This document shows positions 1-9,954 of a DNA stretch of 64,000 nucleotides, in pieces; positions within the stretch are counted from its first letter, which is position 1, and the number at the start of each line of letters is the position of its first letter. The stretch covers positions 744,001-808,000 of the forward strand of contig NZ_AP025737.1 in assembly GCF_023734115.1 (NCBI RefSeq), in the 5' to 3' direction. This DNA comes from Herbiconiux sp. L3-i23 (GTDB lineage: Bacteria; Actinomycetota; Actinomycetes; Actinomycetales; Microbacteriaceae). A program made the position numbers and the translations under genes. Below the pieces are notes generated by a model. That model saw nothing but the letters and a program-made list of their open reading frames with translations, was not told where the DNA came from and ran no database searches.

Positions 1-301
1 CTGCTGTAGATCGCGCACGGTCGAAAGGCGCAGGGCTCCGAAAGAGCCGGTTTCAGCATAGACCGACGACTGCGAGCGCCCTGGGAGGGCGCGGCCGGGG
101 GTTTCACTGAGAGTGAACGCGGGGTACGTCCTCAGACAGCGTCCCGTATTCTTGAGTGATTTTCTCGACAGGTCCGCCCATCAACGAACTTCGCCGGAAC
201 CCGATTCACCGTGCGCCTTCCGAACCCCCGTTCGGTGCCGCCCTACGATGAACCGTGGGTTCGCACGCCGCGTGTCGGCAGCGCGGAAGGAGTAGCCCCA
301 C
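1..301. other. Upstream non-coding stretch
   Basis: No coding sequence is supported here. Two perfect small hairpins are visible: 34-48 (GGCTC/GAGCC, 5-base loop) and 76-92 (GCGCCCT/AGGGCGC, GGG loop). Neither has a convincing T-tract, so they may end an upstream transcript or be chance in GC-rich DNA. A TATTCT hexamer at 147-152 could be a -10 box for the gene at 302, but no matching -35 was found. Confidence 0.35.
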
Positions 302-2089
302 TTGCGATTCGTATTCGCCATCGTCGCCTTCGTGGTCGCTGCAGGCATGATCGCATTCGGCATCGCGCAGCGCACCATCCTGGCCCCTGAAGACCGGGTC
401 GCGTCCACGGTCGAGATCGACTCCGACGCGGCGTACACCGTCATCGACGGTTCGGTCATGAACAGCAACACCGGTCAGCAGCGTCTGCTCGCCTCCGGAT
501 CCGACACGGTCTTCGCCGCGTACGGCCGCACCGGCGACATGCTCGCCTGGCTCGGCGACGAGCCGTACAACAGCATCGGCTACGACGCCGAGACGAGCAG
601 CCTCACCTCCGAGGTCGTGAGCGACCCGGTTCCCCCGACCGACGCCGCCGCGGCGGAAGAGGACGCGGCGCCGCCCGCTCCCGCAGGGTCGGACCTCTGG
701 CTCGAGGAGACCAGCGCTGAAGGATCGCTCGGATGGACGGTCAACGTCCCCGACGACATCTCGATCCTGCTCGCGAGCGACGGCACCGCCCCGGCCCCGT
801 CGGAGATCTCCGTCAGCTGGCCCGTCGTGCACCTCACGCCATGGGCCGGCCCCCTGATCATCGGCGGCGGGATCCTGCTGCTCGTCGGTCTCGGCCTCTA
901 CATCTGGGGGCTCGTGCACATGCGCCGCACTCGTGGACCGCGCCGCAAGGCGCCGCCGAAGATGCCCGCCCCTCCGCGCATCAAGGCGCCGAAGCAGCGG
1001 GCCCTCGAGCCGACGGTCACCGCGAAGGGCCGCCGCTCCGCGAAGCGCGTCGTCGCGGGGCTCGCCATCGGCGGTGCCGGCGTGCTCGTCCTGAGCGGCT
1101 GCACGTCGGCCGACTTCGACGACTACTTCGGCGGCGCACCGGCCCCGACCCCGAGCGCCTCCGCGTCGGCCCAGGCCGACGAGGAGATCACGCCCGTCGC
1201 GGTCACCCAGCCCCAGGTCGAGCGCATCGTCGAGACGGTGTCCGCCGTCGCGACCGAGGCCGACGCGGCCCGCAACCTCGACCTGCTGAAGACCCGGTTC
1301 ACCGGCCCCGCCTTGCAGCAGCGCGAGGCGAACTACGCGATGCGCGGCGCCGATGGCAACATCCCGGCGCCCGACGCCATCCCGGCGACCCCGCTGCGGC
1401 TCGATCTGCCCGAAGCGACCGACACGTGGCCCCGTCGCGTGCTCGCAGTCGTCGGCGAGGGCGCCGACACGACCCCGCCGACCGTGCTCGTGATGATCCA
1501 GGCCACGCCGCGCGAGAACTACCTCGTGACCTACGCCATGCGCCTGCAGGCGGACATCGACTTCCCGGCCGTCGCGCCGCCGACGGTCGGCGCTCCGGTC
1601 GTCGCGCCCGACAGCCGCCTGCTGTCGGTGCGGCCCGACCAGCTGGGCGTCCAGTTCGCCGACCTTCTCGCCAAGGGTCCGGAGAGCGAGTTCTATTCGA
1701 TCTTCGCCGAGAAGCCCGACGGACTCCGCACCCAGGTCGGCCTCGACTACAAGAACGCGAAGCGGGCGGCCCTGCCGAGCACCGCGACCCTCGAGTTCGG
1801 CAATGGCGCAGGCACCGGACCGGTCATCGCCTTCGCGAGCAACGAATCTGGCGCCATCGTCGCGACCGACATCGTCGAACGCGAGACCGCCCGAGTGGCC
1901 GAAGAGGGGGCGACCGTCAACCTCGAAGGCCAGGTGAAGGCGCTGTCCGGCCTCACCTCGACGAAGACCGCGGTCGAGTCGACCTACGGCTATCAGCTGC
2001 TGTTCTACGTGCCGCCGAGCACCGACGACACGAGCCAGGTGGTGCTGCTCGGGTACAGTCAGGGCTTGATCGCTGTGAAGGAGTTGTAG
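302..2089 (+). CDS. Multi-spanning membrane protein with an internal lipobox-like segment, function unknown
   Basis: 595 residues from a TTG start, chosen because GGAAGGAG lies 9 bases upstream at 285-292. I do not recognise a named family. Visible layout: N-terminal membrane segment (about 4-24); an extracytoplasmic-looking domain to about 175; a second membrane segment (181-206); a basic Pro/Lys linker (208-249); a third hydrophobic stretch (250-266) ending in LSGC with Cys267; then an Asp/Ser/Ala/Pro-rich linker and a globular C-terminal domain to the end. The second half alone looks like a lipoprotein precursor, so this may be a fusion. It is followed 5 bases later by the thioredoxin/TPR gene, with which it is probably co-transcribed; both precede a shared terminator. 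A role at the cell envelope is inference. Confidence 0.75.
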   Translation: MRFVFAIVAFVVAAGMIAFGIAQRTILAPEDRVASTVEIDSDAAYTVIDGSVMNSNTGQQRLLASGSDTVFAAYGRTGDMLAWLGDEPYNSIGYDAETSSLTSEVVSDPVPPTDAAAAEEDAAPPAPAGSDLWLEETSAEGSLGWTVNVPDDISILLASDGTAPAPSEISVSWPVVHLTPWAGPLIIGGGILLLVGLGLYIWGLVHMRRTRGPRRKAPPKMPAPPRIKAPKQRALEPTVTAKGRRSAKRVVAGLAIGGAGVLVLSGCTSADFDDYFGGAPAPTPSASASAQADEEITPVAVTQPQVERIVETVSAVATEADAARNLDLLKTRFTGPALQQREANYAMRGADGNIPAPDAIPATPLRLDLPEATDTWPRRVLAVVGEGADTTPPTVLVMIQATPRENYLVTYAMRLQADIDFPAVAPPTVGAPVVAPDSRLLSVRPDQLGVQFADLLAKGPESEFYSIFAEKPDGLRTQVGLDYKNAKRAALPSTATLEFGNGAGTGPVIAFASNESGAIVATDIVERETARVAEEGATVNLEGQVKALSGLTSTKTAVESTYGYQLLFYVPPSTDDTSQVVLLGYSQGLIAVKEL

Positions 2090-2094
2090 TTTCC

Positions 2095-3057
2095 GTGAGC
2101 ACGCCCGTTCCACCGCTCGGCAATCTGCGCGGAGGCGTCGACCTCTCGCCGCTGCTGAACCGAGCACAACAGCCGGCGAACGCACCGCAGGGCGGCGCGC
2201 CTGCCGGCGATGCCATGCCCGTCCCGAGCCTCGTCCTCGAGGGCACCGACGCGAACTTCGGCCAGGTGCTCGAACTCTCGCGCACCGTCCCCATCGTCGT
2301 CGACCTGTGGGCAGAGTGGTGCGAGCCGTGCAAGACGCTCTCGCCGGCGCTCGAGCGCATCGTGAAGGAGTACGCGGGACGCCTGCTGCTCGTCACCATC
2401 GACGTCGACGCCAACCCCCAGCTCGGACAGGCGTTCCATGCCGAATCGCTGCCGACCGTCGCCGCGGTCCTCGCGGGCCGGCCGGTCTCGCTATTCGTGG
2501 GCGCCCTGCCCGAGGAGCAGGTCCGTGAGGTCTTCGACCAGCTGCTCGGGCTCGCCGCCCAGAACGGCGTGACCGGCACGGTCGCGGCACAGGACCAGGG
2601 CGCCGCCCCGAGCGCGGCCGACGAGACTCCCGTCGAGGAGCCGCTGCCGCCGCATCACGCCGAGGCGTACGAGGCGATCGAGCGCGGCGATTACGACGCC
2701 GCCATCGCCGAGTACAAGACGGCGATCGCGCAGAACCCGAACGACTCGCTCGCGGTGGCGGGGCTCGCTCAGGTGAGTCTCATCGCACGGCTCCGCGGCA
2801 AGACCCTCGACGGAGTGCGCTCCGCCGCGGCCGCCGCACCGGCTGATCTCGAGGCCCAGCTCGACGTCGCCGACGTCGACCTGTCCGGCGGCCACGTCGA
2901 GGATTCCTTCGACCGCCTTCTCACCCTGTTCCCCTCGCTCGACCAGCAGGGCAAGGACAGGGTCCGCGCGCGTCTGCTCGAGTACTTCGAGATCGTCGGG
3001 GCCGACGAGCCTCGCGTGGCGGACGCCCGCCGACGGCTCGCGAACCTCCTGTACTGA
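2095..3057 (+). CDS. Thioredoxin-domain protein with C-terminal TPR region (YbbN/CnoX-like)
   Basis: 320 residues from a GTG start, with AAGGAG at 2078-2083 inside the end of the previous gene. A Pro/Gly-rich N-terminus (1-45) precedes a thioredoxin fold (about 48-155) with the active-site motif WCEPCK at residues 75-80. After an acidic linker, a helical TPR-like region (about 185-320) begins with repeated AEAYEAIERGDYDAA-type helices. This is the architecture of YbbN/CnoX, a chaperone-linked thioredoxin that protects client proteins from over-oxidation. No signal peptide is visible, so it should be cytosolic. Both active-site cysteines are kept, unlike E. coli YbbN, whose motif lacks redox activity. 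It ends 41 bases before a strong terminator. Confidence 0.88.
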   Translation: MSTPVPPLGNLRGGVDLSPLLNRAQQPANAPQGGAPAGDAMPVPSLVLEGTDANFGQVLELSRTVPIVVDLWAEWCEPCKTLSPALERIVKEYAGRLLLVTIDVDANPQLGQAFHAESLPTVAAVLAGRPVSLFVGALPEEQVREVFDQLLGLAAQNGVTGTVAAQDQGAAPSAADETPVEEPLPPHHAEAYEAIERGDYDAAIAEYKTAIAQNPNDSLAVAGLAQVSLIARLRGKTLDGVRSAAAAAPADLEAQLDVADVDLSGGHVEDSFDRLLTLFPSLDQQGKDRVRARLLEYFEIVGADEPRVADARRRLANLLY

Positions 3058-3097
3058 CCCGCCCCTCGCAACGGCCACAGATCAGCGTCACTTAACA

Positions 3098-3148
3098 GAT
3101 CAGCGCCGGTGAGACCTTCGGGTCGCTCACCGGCGCTGATCCTTTTCT
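3098..3148 (+). terminator. Strong intrinsic terminator
   Basis: A perfect 16-bp stem (3098-3113 with 3126-3141) carries an inner ACC/GGT stem closed by a TTCG tetraloop (3117-3120). It is followed by CTTTTCTT. It ends the 302-3057 transcript and could also damp read-through from the minus-strand sugar transferase at 3314. Confidence 0.85.
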
Positions 3149-3313
3149 TGGGTGCGGCTTCTCCGATGGGGGAGGTGGAGAAGGATGTCCGCCGATCGAG
3201 ACTCACGGGCCTGGGCGCCGAGCTGGGGAACTCGTGGGGGGGCGCGCCCTGTTCGCCTCTCGTTGGGGGTGGGAGAGAAGTCCCGACCGGCGGAGGTCTA
3301 CAGCGTCAATGGG

Positions 3314-4825
3314 TCAATAGGCTCCGTCGGGGAAGAGGACGGTCTTCGCCGTGCGCCACAGGATGATGAGGTCCCCGGTCATCGACCAGTTCTCGACGTA
3401 GTAGAGGTCGAGGCGGATGCCGTCCTCCCACTCGAGGTTCGAGCGGCCGCTGACCTGCCAGAGTCCGCTGAGGCCGGGCGTGACGACCAGGCGGCGGCGC
3501 GCCTTGTCGTCGTATTCGGCGACCTCCTCCGCGAGCGCGGGACGGGGGCCGACGAGGCTCATCTCGCCGCGGAACACGTTGATCAGCTGGGGCAGTTCGT
3601 CGAGCGAGTACTTGCGCAGCACCTTGCCGACGGGGGTGACCCGCGGATCGTCCTTCATCTTGAACAGGCCCTTGCCGCCCTGCGCCGCGACGAGGGCGGC
3701 GCGGCGGGCGTCGGCGTCGGTGTACATCGAACGGAACTTGAAGATCCGGAATCGTTCGCCGTCGCGTCCGATGCGCTCCTGCGTGTAGAACACGGGACCG
3801 CCGTCGGCGCGGCGCACCAGCAGGCCGATCACCGCGAACAGGGGGAGGAGGGCGGCGAGCATCAGCCCCGACAGCGTGACGTCGAACGCGCGCTTCGCGA
3901 CGAGGTGCGGACCCTCGACGTTCGGCGTCTCGACCTGCACCAGGGGGAGCCCTGCGACGGGGCGCAGGTGCACGCGGGAGCCGGCCACGTCGGTGATCGA
4001 CGGCGCGAGCAGCAGCTGGTGGCGGAGGGGGTCGAGGCCCCAGCTCATCTCCCGCACCCGGTCGGCCGAGAGGTGCTCGGATCCGGTCACGAGGACGGTG
4101 TCGGCTCCGTACTGCGCGAGCAGACCGGGAACCTGCTCGATGCTGCCGACGACGGGGATGTCGGTGCCCGACAGGACGGTGTCGCTGTTCGCGCCCGTGA
4201 GGCTGACCCCGACGACGCGGTAGCCGTGCTGGGTCTGCTTCATCAGGTCGCGGGCGGTGCGGCGCACTTCGGCGGGCGACCCGACGAGGATCACCTGCGA
4301 CGAGTACTCGCCGCGGCGGCGCTTCGCGATCAGCCACTGACGCCACAGCCACCGGTTGGCGAGGATCGCGACGGTGACGAGCGGGAAGACGATGAGGGCG
4401 TACGACCGGGCGACGGACAGCTGCAGGAAGTACGCGGCGACGAGGTACACCACGAAGGTCAGCACCGACGCGTCGACGACGCGCTTGTACTCGGTACTGC
4501 CGGCGCCGATGATGCGGCGGCTGCGGGTGTCGAACACGCGCAGCGCCGTGAACCAGATCACGGCGAGGGCGAACGACACCTGCGTCTGCTGCACGAGGCC
4601 GTCGAGCATGCCGACGGAGTTGATGGCCTCGGAGTCGAAGCCGAACCGCAGGACGTGCGCGCCGGCGACGGCGAGCAGCACGGCGGCGGCGTCGCCGAGA
4701 GTGAGGCGCAGGGCGTACGCCCGGGTCCACGACCGACGGGCGGCCTTGCGGCGCGCGGCGGTGGTCGCGGTGAGGAGGGGGTGTGCGGTCGACGAGTCGA
4801 CGGCGAGCTCTGTGAGGGTAGTCAC
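3314..4825 (-). CDS. Exopolysaccharide polyprenyl-phosphate glycosylphosphotransferase
   Basis: 503 residues from GTG at 4825. It transfers a sugar-1-phosphate from a nucleotide sugar to a polyprenyl phosphate, the first step of a surface-polysaccharide repeat unit, at the inner membrane face. Four N-terminal membrane segments (about 41-60, 83-99, 118-137, 143-160) precede a Rossmann-like middle domain. A fifth hydrophobic segment (317-338) introduces the catalytic bacterial sugar transferase domain, with FKFRSMYTDAD at 363-373 and DELPQLINVFRG...SLVGPRP at 409-429. Length and order match WbaP/CpsE-type initiating transferases. It stands alone: no other polysaccharide genes are adjacent, so the sugar and polymer cannot be named. 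Confidence 0.9.
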   Translation of the reverse strand: MTTLTELAVDSSTAHPLLTATTAARRKAARRSWTRAYALRLTLGDAAAVLLAVAGAHVLRFGFDSEAINSVGMLDGLVQQTQVSFALAVIWFTALRVFDTRSRRIIGAGSTEYKRVVDASVLTFVVYLVAAYFLQLSVARSYALIVFPLVTVAILANRWLWRQWLIAKRRRGEYSSQVILVGSPAEVRRTARDLMKQTQHGYRVVGVSLTGANSDTVLSGTDIPVVGSIEQVPGLLAQYGADTVLVTGSEHLSADRVREMSWGLDPLRHQLLLAPSITDVAGSRVHLRPVAGLPLVQVETPNVEGPHLVAKRAFDVTLSGLMLAALLPLFAVIGLLVRRADGGPVFYTQERIGRDGERFRIFKFRSMYTDADARRAALVAAQGGKGLFKMKDDPRVTPVGKVLRKYSLDELPQLINVFRGEMSLVGPRPALAEEVAEYDDKARRRLVVTPGLSGLWQVSGRSNLEWEDGIRLDLYYVENWSMTGDLIILWRTAKTVLFPDGAY

Positions 4826-5300
4826 GAGGCCTGGTCCATTCGGGTGTGAAACAGGTATCGGAGCGTGCTCCAGCCATGGGGGTGGCAGGACTCCGAGAGG
4901 GGTGGGTGGGGGAACGACGGTGGGGCCGCCGATATCGCGCGGATCGTTCCCGTGGGTCGGGAACGGCCGCGCCCTGTGGGTCAGGACGCGGTGCGCGAAC
5001 GCTCTCGGAGAGCGGAGAGTGGGGTGCGGGGGATGATGCGGAGCATGGGGGAGCTCTTTCGGGTGGGTAGTCCGAAAACGGCAGGCGTGAACCGACCGAG
5101 AAGGGGTGGGTGAAGAGGGCTGGGTGGGCTCTCTGCGCTGGTCGAGGAGTTGTAGGACGTGGGGTGAACGAAACCCGTTGACCGGCTAGATCAGACTAGC
5201 CAGCCGCGGGGGCGTGCTCAAGGTGTCAGGCCGCCCCGATGGGGGGTGCGCGGTCCCCAAAACGGGGGCCAGAGGGGTGGTGCCGACGGGGTCGGCCGGA
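4826..5300. other. 475-base intergenic region with two inverted repeats
   Basis: This stretch lies between the start of the sugar transferase and the end of glgB, both on the minus strand, so it should hold the sugar-transferase promoter. A 21-base palindrome at 4945-4965 (CGTTCCCG, 5-base loop, CGGGAACG) could be an operator. A second inverted repeat, GGCTAG/CTAGCC, lies at 5184-5201. No coding sequence is supported and no clear -35/-10 pair was identified. Confidence 0.4.
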
Positions 5301-7520
5301 TCAGCGGCGCGGCTTCAGGTACAGGATACCGAGCGGCGGCAGGGTCAGCTCGACGGAGGACGGCTGCCCGTGCTGCGGCACGTTCTCGGCCGTCACCTCG
5401 CCGAAGTTGCCGACACCGGATCCGCCGAACTCGAGGGCGTCCGAGTTCAACAGCTCCTGCCAGGCGCCGGAGGTCGGAAGGCCGACCCGGTAGGGCCCGA
5501 CCGTCTGTCCGCTGAAGTTGGCGATCACGGCGATCGGGTTGCCGTCGGCGTCCTTCCGTAGGAAGGAGACGACGTTGTTGGCGGAGTCGCTGCCGTCGAT
5601 CCACTCGAAGCCGTCGGCGTCGCTGTCGCGCTCCCACAGTGACGGGTTGTCGCGGTACACCGAGTTGAGCTGCGCGACGAAGTCGAACAGGCCGCGGTGG
5701 GCGGGCTGGTCGAGGATCCACCAGTCGAGTCCGCGCTCCTCGCTCCACTCGGAGGGCTGACCGAACTCCTGTCCCATGAACAGCAGCTGCTTGCCGGGGT
5801 GGGCCCACTGGTAGCCGAGGAATGCCCGCACGTTCGCGAGCTGCTGCCAGTGGTCGCCCGGCATCTTGCCGAGCAGCGACCCCTTGCCGTGCACGACCTC
5901 GTCGTGGCTGATGGGGAGGAGGAAGTTCTCGGAGAAGGCGTACACGAACGAGAACGTGATCTCGTTCTGGTGGTACGAGCGGTGCATCGGGTCTTCGTGC
6001 ATGTAGCGCAGACCGTCGTTCATCCAGCCCATGTTCCACTTGAGGCCGAAGCCGAGGCCGCCCTCGCTCGTCGGGGCGGTGACGCCGGGGAAGCTGGTCG
6101 ACTCCTCGGCGATCATCATGATGCCGGGGTGCAGGCGGTACGCGGTCGCGTTCGCCTCCTGCAGGAAGCTGATCGCCTCGAGGTTCTCGCGGCCGCCGTG
6201 GATGTTCGGCAGCCACTCGCCCTCCTTGCGGGAGTAGTCGAGGTAGAGCATCGACGCGACCGCGTCGACGCGGAGTCCGTCGATGTGGAACTCCTCGAGC
6301 CAGTACAGGGCGTTCGCGACGAGGAAGTTGCGCACATGCGACTCGCCGAAGTCGAAGATCAGGGTGCCCCAGTCCTGCTGCTCGCCGCGGCGGGGGTCGG
6401 TGTGCTCGTAGAGCGGCTGGCCGTCGAAGCGTGCGAGCGCGAACTCGTCCTTCGGGAAGTGGGCCGGAACCCAGTCCATGATGACGCCGATCCGAGCCTG
6501 GTGCAGCCGGTCGATGAGGTAGCGAAGGTCGTCGGGGCTGCCGAAGCGCGACGTGGGCGCGTAGTAGCCCGACACCTGGTAGCCCCATGAACCGCCGAAC
6601 GGGTGCTCCGCCAGCGGGAGGAACTCGACGTGGGTGTAGCCGAGCTCGTGGATGTAGTCGATCAGCTGGTCGGCGAGGTCGCGGTAGGAGAGCCCCGGCC
6701 GCCACGAGCCGAGGTGCATCTCGTAGACGCTGACCGGCTGGCGGTGCGGGTCGTGCGCGGCGCGGGAGGTCATCCACGCCTCGTCGCTCCACACGTAGGA
6801 GCTCTCGTCGATGATCGAGGCGGTGGCCGGCGGCTTCTCGGTGTGCCGCGCCATCGGGTCGGCCTTCTCGATCCAGCGGCCGTCGGCGGTGAGGATCTCG
6901 AACTTGTACGCGTTGCCCGCCTCGAGACCCGGGACGAAGAGTTCCCACACCCCGGTGACGTCGAGGCGGCGCATGCTGTGCAGCACGCCGTCCCAGCCGT
7001 TGAAGTCGCCGATCACGCGAACAGCCTGGGCGTGCGGCGCCCACACGGCGAAGGCGGTGCCGCGGGCCTTCGCGCTCACGCCCTCGTGATCGATCACTCG
7101 AGCGCCGAGCATGTCCCAGAGGCGCTCATGGCGTCCCTCGCCGAAGAGGAACAGGTCGAGTTCGCCGACCGTCGGCAGATAGCGGTAGGGGTCGTCGACG
7201 GTCCACTCGGTGCCGTCCGGGTAGCTCGCCTCGATCTCGTAGTCCTGGAACCCGATAAGACTCGTGCCCTGCCAGATCCCCCAACCGAGGTGGCTGAGCT
7301 CGATGCGAGCGCCCGAGGCGAGCACCGCGGTGACCTTGTCGGCGAGCGGTCGCAGCGCGCGGATCACGACGACGGGGTCGGTCACCTGCTCGAGCGCGAC
7401 CGGATGCTGGCCGAGCACGGAGTGCGGACCCGAGTGCGTGCCTGCGGCGACCCGGCGCAGCGTGTCGTCGTCGATCGTCGGCAGGGTGAGGGGGGTCTTC
7501 CCGCTCGTCGCTCGTGCCAT
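5301..7520 (-). CDS. glgB: 1,4-alpha-glucan branching enzyme
   Basis: 739 residues. It cuts alpha-1,4 glucan and re-attaches the piece as an alpha-1,6 branch. ATG at 7520 is chosen because GAGGAAGG sits just upstream; an in-frame ATG at 7571 would add 17 residues. An N-terminal carbohydrate-binding region and a CBM48 domain precede the GH13 barrel. Catalytic residues are in place: nucleophile Asp419 (GLRVDAV), acid/base Glu472 (IAEESTSF) and Asp540 (SHDEV), with the same spacing as the E. coli enzyme. It lies downstream of glgE with a short gap, so the two are almost certainly one transcript. This arrangement fits the GlgE pathway, where GlgE extends the chain and GlgB branches it. Confidence 0.97.
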   Translation of the reverse strand: MARATSGKTPLTLPTIDDDTLRRVAAGTHSGPHSVLGQHPVALEQVTDPVVVIRALRPLADKVTAVLASGARIELSHLGWGIWQGTSLIGFQDYEIEASYPDGTEWTVDDPYRYLPTVGELDLFLFGEGRHERLWDMLGARVIDHEGVSAKARGTAFAVWAPHAQAVRVIGDFNGWDGVLHSMRRLDVTGVWELFVPGLEAGNAYKFEILTADGRWIEKADPMARHTEKPPATASIIDESSYVWSDEAWMTSRAAHDPHRQPVSVYEMHLGSWRPGLSYRDLADQLIDYIHELGYTHVEFLPLAEHPFGGSWGYQVSGYYAPTSRFGSPDDLRYLIDRLHQARIGVIMDWVPAHFPKDEFALARFDGQPLYEHTDPRRGEQQDWGTLIFDFGESHVRNFLVANALYWLEEFHIDGLRVDAVASMLYLDYSRKEGEWLPNIHGGRENLEAISFLQEANATAYRLHPGIMMIAEESTSFPGVTAPTSEGGLGFGLKWNMGWMNDGLRYMHEDPMHRSYHQNEITFSFVYAFSENFLLPISHDEVVHGKGSLLGKMPGDHWQQLANVRAFLGYQWAHPGKQLLFMGQEFGQPSEWSEERGLDWWILDQPAHRGLFDFVAQLNSVYRDNPSLWERDSDADGFEWIDGSDSANNVVSFLRKDADGNPIAVIANFSGQTVGPYRVGLPTSGAWQELLNSDALEFGGSGVGNFGEVTAENVPQHGQPSSVELTLPPLGILYLKPRR

Positions 7521-7592
7521 GGGGCCTTCCTCGTTCTCGTTCGGAACCGCGTTCCGCGGCGGGGCGGTCATGCCCTAGGACAGTGTTGAGAC

Positions 7593-9785
<2,193 letters not shown>

Positions 9786-9954
9786 CCTGGCCGTTCACCT
9801 GGGAACCGAATGGGTGCGCGCCGAGAGGGCGCTGCGGCTCGGCTCGCGCCCGGCTGAGTCGGCGGTGGTCACGAATCGACGGTGGCGGTTCGGCGGTGCG
9901 TCACCTGCACGTCATAGGGTGAGCAGCACCGAGGTCAGGAAAGGCGTTCAGCGT

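Noticed and set aside
206-2185. Long open minus-strand frame over the first gene
   Set aside because: Arg/Gly/Asp-rich translation with no domains, opposite a plus-strand gene with a good ribosome-binding site. Typical antisense frame of GC-rich DNA; the same applies to 3152-4849 (+), 5697-6590 (+), 7626-9857 (+), 10042-12237 (-) and others.
3314-4825. Complete exopolysaccharide cluster
   Set aside because: Only one initiating transferase is present; no polymerase, flippase or further glycosyltransferases adjoin it.
7521-7571. Longer glgB start at 7571
   Set aside because: Possible, but the shorter start at 7520 has a better ribosome-binding site and the extra 17 residues have no conserved character.
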